Positions 1 through 11,553 are shown, numbered from the stretch's first letter. The stretch is DNA of 64,000 nt from Sporodiniella umbellata (GCA_025677835.1 JAIXMR010000018.1:1-64000); one strand, 5' to 3'. The notes: generated from the letters alone by a model not told the origin. Program-made: numbers and translations.

Positions 1-82
1 GCTGCGAATCAAACGCGGCTTTTTCTTTCCAGCCTTGGTAGGCCATAGGGTTCACGTCCAATGGCAGTACAACTTTGAGCAT
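1..82 (-). CDS. possible 5' end or internal exon of a protein gene running off the left edge
   Basis: Read on the minus strand from the ATG at 82, the frame stays open to the window edge for 27 codons and begins MLKVVLPLDVNPMAYQGWKE. The composition looks like a soluble protein. A long poly-T run (about 100-125 on plus) lies immediately upstream and resembles the homopolymer-rich introns elsewhere in this window, so the fragment could be an internal exon rather than the true start. I do not recognise the family. Evidence is limited to an open frame of protein-like composition. Confidence 0.3.
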   Translation of the reverse strand, partial: MLKVVLPLDVNPMAYQGWKEKAAFDSQ

Positions 83-92
83 GCAAATACAC

Positions 93-125
<33 letters not shown>

Positions 126-1442
126 GGTTTTTTTTTTTTTTTATTACCGGCTTACACGGTTTGATTCTTCTTACTACATCCACACTTTTGTAGCACAAAA
201 TTTTGGAAAGTTCAACAAGAAATTTACACAAGCACCAGAAAAACCTGTAAAGACCAAAGACAGATCACAAGTACTGTTGAAAGACTTTTGTTCAACTCTT
301 ACAGGCAACTCTGTTGGGGCACTCGCATCAGATATGATTCTTTTTAGGAGGATTCAAAAACGTACGGTGAAAAGTGTAACGTCAAGCGCTTTGTTGATAC
401 TTTTAGGCAAAAGGCTGTGTGGGGTTCCGAAAAAAGAAAGCCCCCCCACCACCACCACTACGTAGAAAGTTCAACGCTAAAAGAAGGCATGTTGTCTGGT
501 GCGATTCAAATGTCAGGAATAGAACTGATTCTGGGAAACGTCACCTGTCTTTGATTTCACGGTATTGAAAGAGGTTTGAGACTGTCAGTAAGCCAATGTT
601 TTTGATAGAAACTTGCATAGGCTTTTTTTTTTTCTTTTCTTTCTGGGTATCCTTTTATCGAAAAAAAAAAATAGGGTGCCATATTTAGATAAAAGTAACA
701 CTTGTTTGCCTATCCGAAAATGGAAATCAAAAGGGTATCCATACGCCACAGTGCACCCGTTCCGTTGACTGTTGGGCAAGACTTTCAGAGTCAACAGTGG
801 CTCACCACTTGTACTGAAGATAGACAAGAGACTTGCTCCTCTCGCAATGGCATCGTGTGGTTTTAGCAGAACGAGGTAGATCAACGTTTTTTTTTTTTCT
901 GAAAAAAGATGTGCATAGAATAAAACCAGTGGACAGTTTTTATCTCTCACCAGTCTATGTGTTGGATACAAGCCAACAGCAAGTCCAGTGGGCTATACTT
1001 TCTAGGCTGCCATCCAGTATTTTTTAAGAGCGCTCTTTTGGTTCAGTCCAAAACTGATTTCAGAGTTACCAAGTAGATGCTATTCAAATCAGGTGATCGA
1101 TACACCTGCCAGTCATAACGCGTCATCAAAAGACATACAAGACAAAGATGAACCATGGCGTGGCTCATCAAAAAAAAAAAAAAAAAAAAAAAAAAAGGCT
1201 TTATAAACAAAAAGCGAAAGCTATTTTATTTACTTTATGTCACTGGCGTTTGTTTATCAGAAAAGCGCCACCCTAGATTGAGGAGAGTGGAGTAAGCTGT
1301 GCAGAAAGACAGATAGATGGTTGGATGTGCTTGAATGCATAAATGTTGAGGGAAAGCTTGTGTGGGTTGTTTATGTGGATGTTGATTTAATTACAATGCT
1401 ATATAAAAAAGGGTTAGAACCCAAGGTGAACTCGGTGCCTGA
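83..1442. other. unassigned region with exon-like fragments and homopolymers
   Basis: No complete gene could be built here. Plus-strand 160-465 and 462-568 carry short basic frames. Minus-strand 1120-680 carries several short frames that could be exons, for example one containing GWQPRKYSPLDLLLACIQHI and one with RCHCERSKSLVYLQY, but I could not join them into one consistent model. Poly-T at about 100-125 and poly-A at about 1169-1196 flank the stretch. It may be an unrecognised intron-rich gene or a decayed element. Confidence 0.3.
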
Positions 1443-2374
1443 TTACCAGTCGTTATCCGTGCCTTCTGATTTTCTTGCTTCGTCAAAGTCTTCTGCTGGT
1501 ATAATACAAAACTGATCTTTTATAGCCGGGTCGCGGTAGATGAATACATCCTCCGTCGGGTCATAACCAATCAGCACAATAAAGTGTCCTGAGTGTGAGA
1601 ACGGATCAGAGATTATTTCGATATATTCCTGTGTGTGTTACCAATATAGTCGTATCCTTTGAATTTCTCAAACAGCAGATCTAGCTGTCCACACATGGAT
1701 CCCAAGCAGCCTCGTCTTTTCTAGTAGGGTGGTGGGTGAGCTTCGTTTTGTTTCTGGATCTTACCTTGCACAGCTTGCACTTTAAAAACCGAGCGTTGAC
1801 AAGCGTAATAGTGACGAACTGTTTGCAAAACAAAAACCGTTTAAAGTCATCCAACGGTAACATCCTAAACCAAGGTTAGATGGACACAGACAATAGGTAA
1901 GCCGTCTTACATCCTGACAACGTGGACCGAGCAGCTTTTGGCAATAGCAAACAAACGGCTGATCCGCTTTTCGTCTTGATCAAAATCGTCTTGATAAAAC
2001 CTCTGTTCTTGATACTCTTTTCTGCTGCCCAGATAACTTGTGTAGTAAGTAAAATCCTGTACGTAGTTCTTTAGTATAAAGGCGAGATCAATCGTCCAAA
2101 CGCTATTGATAGAACACTGTCCGATAATTTCCTCCAGACTGACAGTGAACCCTAAACCTTTTAGTATCATTGCAACGCACGCCAGTCCACAATCCCAGTT
2201 CGATTCCTAAACAGATTCTCACAGAAGGTAGAAAATAAGCAACCATTCGTACACGCACACATACGGTTTATTTACTTGCTGAATGTGAGGAATCGGACAG
2301 TCACTATTTTCAGTGTACTTTATGATGGTGTTGTCCATGGACAAGGCCTCATCCCCACTGCCAAGTGAAATCAT
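1443..2374 (-). CDS. GUCD1-like (Guanylate_cyc_2 / plant GC1-type) protein
   Basis: Five coding exons: 2374-2276, 2206-1911, 1864-1765, 1684-1642 and 1588-1443, giving 227 aa. The family (Pfam Guanylate_cyc_2) has a papain-like Cys/His arrangement; its guanylate cyclase activity was claimed for plant members and the true biochemistry is uncertain. Seen here: NWDCGLACVAMILKGLGF near residues 36-53 with the conserved Cys, then VWTIDLAFILK, a central stretch with VTITLVN and KCKLCK, then YIGHFIVLIGYDP with the conserved His, and a C-terminal EARKSEGTDND. All these blocks match human GUCD1 in order. Read without the last intron the final part looks frameshifted; a 53-nt GT-AG intron (1641-1589) restores YIGHFIVLIGY exactly. 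The start is the first ATG upstream of the WDCGL block. The cellular role in fungi is unknown. Confidence 0.85.
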
Positions 2375-2475
2375 CTCTTTTTACAACTATCAAAGACTAG
2401 AGTAAAAGCACAAACCAAAATAAATAATAAAAAAAAAAAAAAATAAAGTCAGAAAGTGAAACAATCAGATAATTT

Positions 2476-2513
<38 letters not shown>

Positions 2514-2657
2514 CTCTTCTTTCTCCTTTTCTTTCTATCTAAACATTTTCCCTACAGTCTTTTTTTTGAGTGTGTGTGTGTGTGTGTGTGTGCGTGCGTG
2601 TGTGTATATTTTAACTATCTATAAAAAAGCAACTTTCTTTTTCTATTCTCTTTCCGA
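2375..2657. other. divergent intergenic region, homopolymer- and GT-rich
   Basis: This spacer separates the minus-strand GUCD1-like gene from the plus-strand kinase, so it should hold both promoters. It contains a poly-A run near 2430, a poly-T run of about 34 nt (about 2478-2511) and a GT microsatellite (2570-2606). No gene is seen. Confidence 0.6.
2570..2606. repeat. GT dinucleotide microsatellite
   Basis: Near-perfect GT/TG repeat interrupted by two GC steps, about 50 nt upstream of the kinase start codon and just after a poly-T run. Confidence 0.9.
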
Positions 2658-4397
2658 ATGCATCAGACCGCCAGACAATCACGTATACCCGAGCAGCAAG
2701 GCATTGGTCAAACACTACCGCCCATTCCTGTGGGCATCGACACTCTGAACACCCCCCCTCTGCCTCCAGGAGCAATGCCAGTAGGTGCCCGGCTTCAGGT
2801 TGGAAAATATGGTGTGATTGTCCACAACTTTATTGCAGAAGGTTTCTATTTTTATATACAGCAAATGATAGCTGTTTCACGATGGCTGCCCGAAAAAAAA
2901 AAAAAAAAAAGTAGGCTAACCCAGGTGCAATAGGTGGATTTGCTCATGTCTACCTGGCTAGAATAGAAGGCAAGTCAGGCTATGTTGTTTTGAAGAGAGT
3001 GGCAGTACCAGATCAAGAGCGACTTAAAATGGTCGAGAAAGAGATTGAATTCATGGTAAATAGGATGATACAAACACAGGAGCTAAAGTCCAAACTCTAG
3101 AGACGGCTAGGGGATCACAAAAACATTGTAAGATATTATGAATCAAGAATTGATGCATTAAGCACTGGTGGTTTTGAAGCTTTGATATTAATGGAATATT
3201 GCCCTGGTAAACGCTTGGTTTTGTTCAAAACTCTTGCTTACAAAATTTAAATGCTAGGTGGAGGTGTGATTGATTTGATGAACCGAAGATTACAACAGAG
3301 ATTGACTGAGCCAGAGATATTAAAGATTTTCAGCGATGTTACTGAGGTACTTGCTTCTTTTGATCGTCCTCCGCCTAACTTTTTTTTTTTTTTTTTTTTT
3401 TTTTTGTATATACAAGGCACTGGCTTATATGCACTACTGTAATCCTCCTGTCTTACACCGCGATCTGAAAGTGGAAAACATCCTGATACTAAACCAAGAC
3501 CATTATAAACTGTGTGATTTTGGCTCAGCAGCGCTGTCCAAAGGGCAGTATATACCAACGCAGCTCAAAGACGTACAGAGACTTGAGGATGATATTCAGC
3601 GCCATACGACACTTCAGTATCGTGCACCAGAGATGATTGATGTCTACCAAAAGAAACCGGTGAACGAAAAGGCAGACATCTGGGCTATGGGTGTGTTGCT
3701 GTATAAGCTATGTTACTATACGACCCCTTTCGAGGAAGAAGGCCAGCTGGCGATTCTGAATGCAAAATACACCCTTCCGTCTTCACCCACGTTTTCAGAA
3801 GGGTTATGCAGGCTGGTGATGTCCATGTTGCAAGAGGATCAGAGCCGGAGACCGACAGTCTATCAGGTCATGGCATCTGTTTGTCACTTGAGAGGACTTG
3901 AGTGCCCTATTCGAGATATCTACGCTGAATCCTACATGGCTTCACCTCCCTCTTCTGCAACGTCGTTTAACGAAAGCCCCAGCCTGTTTGAAAAGGTGCC
4001 TTCACCCCAACAAGAACTGCCCACTATCACTCCCATGCGACGTGGCAGACCAACAACCAAGGCCAACGAGCCATACGACCCGTTCGATCCCACCCACGTC
4101 AACAAAGCCACCCCTTCTGTCAAGAGTCAAGAATCAACCCAGTCCACAAGAAACTCTTTCCAGAACAGCTTTGATTCTACCCCGGACGAGGAAGAAACCA
4201 AGGTCAAGATGAACCGAAACGTCCACTCCAGTATCGAGGCTCGCTTTGCTGCCCTCAAGAACTCTGGTAAACCCAAAAAACCTTTACCGCCACCCAAGCC
4301 TGCCCGGTTCAGATCCAACCCTGTGCCTGTGGAGGATTTTGAACATAAATTTCCTTCTTTAGAAGAATTAGACAAGCACTTGCCTTCCGTGATATAA
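2658..4397 (+). CDS. Ark/Prk (NAK/AAK1-GAK) family serine/threonine kinase
   Basis: Five exons: 2658-2841, 2934-3055, 3101-3206, 3258-3346, 3417-4397; 493 aa. Kinases of this family (yeast Ark1/Prk1/Akl1, animal AAK1/GAK) phosphorylate endocytic adaptors and actin-patch proteins at the cell cortex. The kinase domain spans about residues 50-330: a Gly-rich loop [10 protein letters not shown] across the first splice junction, the VLK lysine, [19 protein letters not shown] catalytic loop, DFGSA and an APEMIDVY activation-segment end followed by [12 protein letters not shown]. The [12 protein letters not shown] and PPVLHRDLK wording is typical of the NAK family. The tail (about 345-493) is low-complexity and proline-rich, with DPFDP and [13 protein letters not shown], candidate SH3-ligand or adaptor-binding sites as in yeast Prk1. 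Intron 4 holds a poly-T run of about 26 nt. ADE4 follows 155 bp downstream. Confidence 0.93.
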
Positions 4398-4552
4398 ACC
4401 AATAATAAAAAAAGGCTCACATCGGACATTACATTTGTCCTTAAAACAACCATTCATCTGAAATCTTTTGTTTCTCATTTTTTATTTTATTTTTTTTTTT
4501 TTATTTTTTTTTTTTATATTTTATATATATTTTATTAAAAAAATAGAAATCA

Positions 4553-6007
4553 ATGTGTGGTATCACTGCTCTTCTTTTAGCTGACCCAAATGGTGTAGCC
4601 TGTCCAGACTTATTTGAAAGCTTGGGCTTGCTTCAACATCGTGGGCAGGTAAAGTGTTTTTCAAGCGAAAATCCTCTTTTGACACTTGTTTTTAGGACGC
4701 AGCTGGCATTGTGACATGTGGAGCCAAAGGTCGTTTGTATCAGTGCAAAGGCAACGGTATGGTACGAGATGTGTTTAGTGAAGCTCATCTGTCAAACTTG
4801 ATCGGCAGTCTAGGTGTGGGTCATGGTATGTCTTTGTCATAGATGGAGTTTATATATATCTATCTATATATATATATATATAAAGCATAATCTTTTCTTT
4901 TTCAGTCCGTTACCCCACAGCTGGCTCTAGCTCGATGTCCGAAGCACAGCCTTTCTATGTCAATTCACCCTATGGCATTGTCTTTGCCCATGTAAGTCTT
5001 ACGTGTGGAATCTATCGGAATTAAACAGTCTCGATCTATAGAACGGCAACTTGACCAACGCTAGAGAGCTGAGAACCTTTCTAGATAAAGTCGCTCACCG
5101 ACACATCAATACGGATTCTGATTCTGAGTTATTATTGAATATTTTAGCAGATAATTTACAAAAGACGGGCAAATTCAGGTAAAAACCTAGTCACACGTCT
5201 TGCTGTCATCCATCTCATCTTTTTTTTTTTTTAAGAGTCAACGAGGAAGATATCTTTACAGCCATTAAAGATCTATACCAGCAGTGTAAAGGTGGTTACG
5301 CATGTGTCGCCATGATTGCAGGCTTTGGTATCATTGGCTTTAGAGACCCTCATGGCATCCGTCCTTTGATCCTGGGCAGAAGGCTCACTGAAGCTGGATA
5401 CGACTATATGTTTGCATCAGAGAGTGTGGTATTGGAAGCGCTTGGCTTCACCGATTTTGAAGATGTCAGGCCTGGTAAATAGGGAACGGTGTAGATCCTG
5501 GGCGCTCATTTGTTTTTTTGTTTGATAGGCGAGGCTATTATCATCACCCGTCAACAGATCTCTCGCCGTCGCTTGATTGTTGAAGACGTATTGGCTCCTT
5601 GTATCTTTGAATATGTTTATTTTGCCCGTCAAGATAGCATTATCGATGGGATCTCGGTTTACAAAGCCCGTCTTGCTATGGGTGAAGCTTTGGCCGCTCA
5701 GGTCATCAAAGCGCTGGGTGATAAAAACGACATTGATGTCGTCATTCCTGTAAGTCTTGAAGAGTACACTGGCTATATTGACACTGACCGCTTATTCAAC
5801 AGGTGCCTGACACCAGTCGCGCTGCTGCACTCCAGTGCTCTCGTAAGCTGAACATCGTTTACCGCGAGGGTTTCAACAAGAACAGATATGTCGGTAGAAC
5901 GTTCATCATGCCCGGCCAGCAAGTGAGACGTAAAAACGTTCGCCGTAAATTGAACGCGATGGCTTTAGAGTTTCACAACAAAAACGTCTTGTTAGTGGAC
6001 GGTAAGT

Positions 6008-6038
<31 letters not shown>

Positions 6039-6496
6039 CATGCTTTTGAAATCTAAGTCTGTCCTCTTTATCGATAGACTCCATCGTCCGAGGCACTACG
6101 TCCAAAGAGATCATTCAGATGGCGCGTGAAGCAGGCGCAAAGAAAGTTTACTTTGCCTCATGTGCGCCTCCTATTCGATACCCCAACGTCTACGGTATTG
6201 ACATGCCCACACGAAGAGAGTTGGTGGCTCATGGAAAGGACGAAGATGAGATTGCAGAGGAAATCGGCGCTGACAAGGTCATCTATGAAGATCTACACGA
6301 CCTGATCGAGTCCGTCCGTCAATTCAATCCAGCTATCAAAACATTTGACACGTCCGTGTTTGACAAGCAATACGTGACCAAAGACGTAGGTGAAGAGTAT
6401 TTCCAGCACATCGAAGCCGAGCGAAACTTTACCGAGAAAGACAGAGCAGACACAGATAACGAAAGTATCGGACTGCACAATAACTATAGAAAATAG
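4553..6496 (+). CDS. ADE4: amidophosphoribosyltransferase (glutamine PRPP amidotransferase)
   Basis: Eight exons: 4553-4648, 4696-4825, 4906-4991, 5042-5178, 5236-5474, 5529-5749, 5803-6001, 6078-6496; 508 aa, a normal length for the family. It catalyses the first committed step of de novo purine synthesis, PRPP plus glutamine to 5-phosphoribosylamine, in the cytosol. The protein starts MCGITALLL, so Cys2 is the Ntn-glutaminase nucleophile, followed by LLQHRGQDAAGI and [13 protein letters not shown]. The phosphoribosyltransferase half contains [12 protein letters not shown] and the PRPP-binding loop [12 protein letters not shown] at about residues 363-374, split by intron 7. Introns 3 and 7 contain an AT repeat and a poly-T run respectively. 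Yeast ADE4 is controlled by Bas1/Pho2; no such control was established here. It is convergent with transketolase, 190 bp apart. Confidence 0.97.
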
Positions 6497-6686
6497 AGTT
6501 TCCTTTTTGTATATTTTTAATAAATAAATACAGTGTTATGATTTATAACCCAAAAAAAAAAAAAAAAAAAAAAACAAGAAAAGCTTTTGTGCTTACGATT
6601 TATTGTGGTGGCTTTAAAATAGAAAATGTTGCAATGGATGGCTTTTGGAGGGATATTAGATAAAGAATAAAGTGAGAGGGTTGGCT

Positions 6687-8034
6687 TTAAAAGTCAAGGC
6701 CAACTTCAGGGACATAGCCAGCCTTTTGGTAGTAGGCAATAACCTTCTTGGACTTTTCAATCGTGGCTTCAACAGTGATGTTGAATTTGTTGTAGAGTTG
6801 CTTGATAGGAGCAGAGGCACCAAAAGATCTCATGCCAACATGGGCATGGGCATAGCGTTCCCAGCCAGTGACACCGAGGGCTTCAATCGAAACAATGGGC
6901 AAACCAGCAGCCAAGACAGATCGCTTGTAGTCTTCGGGCTGCTCGTCAAACAATTCGGTACAGGGCATAGACACAACGCGGGTAGGAATGCCTTCGCTGG
7001 CCAATTGTTTGGCAGATTCGACAGCCAAAGACACTTCAGAACCAGTGGCTACCAAGATCAACTGAGCATTTTCAGCATCCTGAAGAACATAACCACCGCG
7101 ACGAACCACTTCGATGGAAGAGCCTTCCAACTGGGGAAGGTTTTGACGGGAGAGAGCAATCACAGAGGGACGTTGGTTGTTTTCGAGAGCAGCCAAATAG
7201 GTACCCGAGACTTCATTACCATCGGCAGGACGGAAAGTAAGCATGTTGGGCGTGGCACGGGTCAAGACCAAGGTCTCCACAGGCTGGTGGGTAGGTCCGT
7301 CTTCACCAAGACCAATGGAATCGTGCGTCATGACATAGATGACTGGCAAATGAGACAGAGCAGAGAGACGGGCAGCTCCCCAACCGTAGGTTAAGAAGTT
7401 GAGGAAAGTACCACCGTAAGGAATAGAACCACCATACGCAGCCATGCCGTTCATAATGGCAAACATACCGTGTTCGCGAACACCATAGCGGAAGTAGCGA
7501 CCGCTGTAATCACCAAGACCGGTAGAAGGCTATATCAAATACAGCGGTAAGAATCTTTTTTTTTTTTTTTTTTTTTTTTTTTACGTGTTGGAAATCAACA
7601 GCCTTCTTCCAACGGGTCAAGTTAGACCCAGTCAAGTCAGCAGAGCCACCCAAGAGTTCGGGAATAACATCAGAAAGGGCAGTAAGAACACCTTCGGACA
7701 GTTTACGGGTAGCGACAGCAGCATCGGCAGGAGTGAAACGAGGGAGAGCTGCTTCCCAACCTTGAGGCAACTTACCGCTAAAACGACGTTCGATTTCTTC
7801 AGCTTCAGCAGGGAATTCAGCCTTGTACTTTGCAAAAAGAGCGTTCCATTCCTGTTCGACTTGAGCACCATACTCTGCGCGGGCAGCGTACAAGTCATAC
7901 ACCTTTTTTTTTTTTTTTTCAAGTTAATCTTGATAAATAGCAAAATCAAACTACTTACCTCTTGAGGGACAGTGTACTTTTCTTCAGGGTTGAAGCCAAA
8001 CTTACTCTTTACCTGCTTGATATCATCGTCTACC

Positions 8035-8072
<38 letters not shown>

Positions 8073-9289
8073 GATTGGAACCCTTACAACCGCACCTCTA
8101 TATTATCTCTTACCAGAAAGAGGAGCACCGTGAACCTTTTCTTCACCTTGGTTCAAAGAGCCATAGCCTATAACAGATGGTAAATAACAGAGTAGAATGG
8201 ACGGGGGGTTTTTTTTTTCCCTCTAACCACTTACCAATGGTAGTCTTGACCTTGATAAGAGTAGGCTTATCAGCGACGCTCTTGGCTTCTTGAATGGCCT
8301 TTTCGATGCTCTCGATATCGTTGTCACCGTCGCCAACGATAAGAGTGTGCCATCCATAAGCTTCGAAACGTTGAATGACATCTTCAGTAAAAGATACTTC
8401 GGTAGCACCATCAATAGTGATGGCATTATCGTCATAAAGAGCAACAAGCTTGCCGAGCTTCCAATGACTAAGGGTAAAAGAAGGTATGAGTTGAAGGGAG
8501 CCCCCCCCCCTTTTTTTTTTTTGAAAGGGACACAACACTTACCCAGCAAGAGAAATAGCTTCAGCACTAACACCTTCTTGGAGACATCCATCACCCAAGA
8601 TAACAAAGGTGTCGTTGTCGAACAGTTTATAACCAGGTTTGTTGAAGGTAGCAGCCAAATGAGCTTCAGCAGCAGCCAAACCAACAGCGTTGGAGATACC
8701 TATTGTTTAAAAAGATAAATATATTATATCTACACGTATTTCCTCTTTACCTTGACCCAAAGGACCCGTAGTAACTTCTATGCCAGGAGTATCGTTGACT
8801 TCAGGATGACCAGGAGTCCTATAATACAAAAGCGTATATAGAGTTGGGGTAAGGAAAGATAAAAATGAGTTGGCTGTCTGATTTATAACTCCGATTGATC
8901 TGAATCATTTTCTCCCCCATTTTAATACTTTACTTGGAGTCAAGTTGACGGAATTGTTTCAAGTCTTCCATAGACACGTCGTAACCAGCAATGTGAAGCA
9001 TGATGTATTGCAAGGCACAGCCGTGACCATTGGAGAGGACAAAACGATCGCGGTTAATGAACTTGGGGTTCTTTGGGTTATATCTCATAAACTTGTGGAA
9101 TAAGGTATGAGCCATGGGAGCACAACCCATAGGGGCACCTAGAGTAACAAAACAATAAGCAAACCATATTTTCCTAAAGATTTGCGTGTTAAAAGAATTA
9201 CCTGGGTGACCAGAGTTGGCACCCTTGACAACGTCGGCAGCAAGACAACGGACAGTGTTAATAGCTTTCTGATCGATAGATTGAACCAT
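6687..9289 (-). CDS. TKL1: transketolase
   Basis: Nine exons: 9289-9202, 9138-8934, 8818-8751, 8699-8543, 8467-8235, 8167-8114, 8029-7959, 7902-7585, 7529-6687; 678 aa, the usual length. This thiamine-diphosphate enzyme moves two-carbon units between ketose and aldose phosphates in the non-oxidative pentose phosphate pathway. Seen: ANSGHPGAPMG with the substrate-binding His near the N-terminus, GPLGQGISNAVG, the ThDP motif beginning [10 protein letters not shown] (about residue 155) and ending in [23 protein letters not shown], and [12 protein letters not shown] in the pyrimidine-binding half. Four introns carry long homopolymers, including about 36 A on plus (8036-8071), and the acceptor before exon 8 is a plain A run ending in AG. 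A long antisense frame within exon 9 is a shadow. The promoter side (9290 onward) contains a palindromic CCAAT site. Confidence 0.97.
8036..8071. repeat. 36-nt poly-A (plus) tract inside transketolase intron 6
   Basis: An uninterrupted A run on the plus strand (poly-T in the transcript) occupies nearly half of an 84-nt intron, close to its 3' splice site. It is among the longest of many homopolymers in the window and is prone to length errors. Confidence 0.85.
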
Positions 9290-10275
9290 GGCTTATTTTT
9301 TGATAATATCTAAAGAAAAGAAAGGAAAAAAAAAAAAAAAAAGAGGCGATGAATGGGAAAATTAATTATAGTTTTTACATTGGCGGCGTATAAAAAGCAT
9401 AACTGACAGGTGTTGGAAATAGCCTTGCTTTTTTTTGGGGGGAGAAAGAAAGGCTTTTGTTGTTTTTTTTATTAACAATCTGCCAAAAAGAAAAAAAAAA
9501 AAAAAAAACGCGACTTTACTTGACGCGTATATTGGATGTTTTCTTATCAAAATCACAAAGTACATTGACCTTTATTATTATGGCGTTGGCATTGGCCAAT
9601 CAAAAGCTGCAGTATGGTTTTGAAGTGCTTATTAAACATCGGAGATTTTTTACTGATAATAAGGCTGATTGACATCCTACCCCTACCTCATAAATAATTA
9701 AAAAAATATTTCCGGTTGATCGCATAAGCAGAAATTGCAAGCGATTCTATGTTGGCTTACGCTCGGCTCTTGTTGTTTTCCCGAGACAAATTTCTTACAG
9801 GCTAGCTACTACAAAAAACCTTAAATTCCTTAGAAACACAGAAAAAAATAACGTCATTCCAAAAAGCTTAATCACGCTTATTTAACATATGTCAACTGAA
9901 ATCTTACACAAACATTGGATGGTACCGCTACTCATTGTGCGTCATGTCTTTGTAGCGTCCGCCAAAAAAAAAAAAAAGGCTTTTTTACTTTATTTTTAAC
10001 CCCCCCTTTTTTTTTTTCTTACAAAACAACAAAACCAAAGGGAAAACACAGAAAGTTTTTTTTTTTTTTTTTTTTTTTTTTGGGGCAGAGTTTTAAGTGA
10101 CGAGGTGCTATTAGATTAGAGACCAAATTGATTTTTATACAAGGAAGGGAAAAACAGCTTAGATGTACAGCTATCCAAAAGCTCTCTATTTACTAAAGCC
10201 AAGAATTGTTTTGGTATACATGATAGACATCGTGTGTTTATTTTACACGCCTTTTTTTTTTTAATACAGTAGATT
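9290..10275. other. intergenic: transketolase upstream region
   Basis: This spacer lies between the start of transketolase and the stop of DPH6, both on minus. It is AT-rich with A/T homopolymers near 9328, 9489, 9963, 10008 and 10055-10081. No gene is supported; the short frames here are homopolymer translations. Transketolase promoter elements should lie in the first few hundred bases. Confidence 0.6.
9591..9600. promoter_or_regulatory. palindromic CCAAT box upstream of transketolase
   Basis: The 10-bp palindrome ATTGGCCAAT places a CCAAT core on each strand, about 300 bp upstream of the transketolase start codon. CCAAT is the known site of the conserved HAP/NF-Y complex. Function here is inferred from motif and position only. 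Confidence 0.4.
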
Positions 10276-11340
10276 TTACTTTTGTACCACGCTGCATTTT
10301 TTGAATTTCAAATATACAACTGGTGCAAAAGCACATTCTGAATGGGTAACCATATCCGTTTCCTCGCTAAAGAAGTAACGACATCAGTACTTATAATAAC
10401 TGTTCGTGTTTTGCTACTTACACTACGATGCGCTTCTTGAACAATGGGCAATCTAAAGTAAAAGTCTCATATTCTCCTCCTTCACCACAAACGTGTGATT
10501 CGTATTTTTCATTCTACAACCAGTGAGTGAAATTTGTAGGTTACTTTTGTTAAACACCTATTACCAACTGAAGCAGCTTGGGATACATCTCGCCAATCGA
10601 TTTTCCTAAATCTTTGGGCCCTAGACCCATGGCTGCTGTCTTTATTAGCACTGCGTTCACACCAGCATCTGCCATCTCTTTGAGTAACTCTTTTTGATCT
10701 CTTTCCCATAGATAAGCAAGTGAAATCAATCCTAAGCGGGCACATCTATTGATTGATTCCCGATCAGTCTGTGTCATAAAGCCTTCTTTTATTCCAACCT
10801 ACACGCTTTCTACTCGCACTTTTTGATAGCTCGATAAAATAGCACCTGAAGAAACGCCTTGCACTTCGGGATGTTTTTCCTTTTATTACTTTTAAGCTTT
10901 GTTTGGCTGCTTGGCAAAAATACTTACTTTGACTTCTTTCAGTAATTCATAAAGATCTTCTGTTTCATCCTCTGGTGTAACCTCATACTGTGCACCAAGA
11001 GATATAGCCGTTCCCGTTATCTCGCGTCTATAGAGTGGAAGCTCCATACACTCAGCATAAAAATGAATAGCATCATGACCGACTGTTTGATACATAAAGC
11101 TGTCCAGCTCGTCTATATGACTAAACTATCAATAGACCTGAATCCCAGAAAAAAAAAAAAAGTCAAAACCTTTGCCAGAGTTACTACTAGGCTTCAAATT
11201 GGCAATGGCGACAATCTCATGGCCATCGTCAACACATTTCATCATGTTATAACAACTGTCTTTGCCCCCACTAAAAACAATAGTCATTGGTTTTCGGAAC
11301 GTATTGGATATGCCTACCTCACTAAACCAACGACCTTCAT
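10276..11340 (-). CDS. DPH6: diphthine--ammonia ligase (short form)
   Basis: Seven exons: 11340-11318, 11270-11185, 11112-10928, 10879-10803, 10745-10565, 10513-10422, 10366-10276; 244 aa. DPH6 performs the last step of diphthamide synthesis on eEF2, ATP-dependent amidation of diphthine. Splicing of exons 1 and 2 gives [20 protein letters not shown] with the PP-loop SGGKDS. Further landmarks are [30 protein letters not shown], the GVSSGAILS block, [31 protein letters not shown] and a final APVVYLKF. All match human and plant DPH6 in order. The protein ends there, like the roughly 267-aa animal enzyme, and lacks the two C-terminal RidA-like domains of ascomycete Dph6 such as the yeast protein. 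The boundary of exon 2 could shift by one codon at a repeated GTA. Confidence 0.92.
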
Positions 11341-11553
11341 TGCTTCAACAAAAAAAAAAAAAAGTTCTGATTGAGAAAAAAAAAAGGCCGTTTGAGACTT
11401 GTTTTTTATGTATAAAAATGATAGCTTGTTGAGATGAAAAAAAAAAAAAAAGAGTACTGTATCTCCAACTTTATCCATTCTTCAAGCTTCCGTATTGTCT
11501 TAGCATACATATATACATTCTTAAAACGGACTGTTGTTTATCGCTAGGATCCT

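Noticed and set aside
1589..1641. Apparent frameshift in the GUCD1-like gene
   Set aside because: A 53-nt GT-AG intron here restores the family block YIGHFIVLIGY in phase, so no frameshift is needed.
6672..7394. 240-codon frame antisense to transketolase exon 9
   Set aside because: The opposite strand encodes well-conserved transketolase; the antisense frame shows no recognisable protein.
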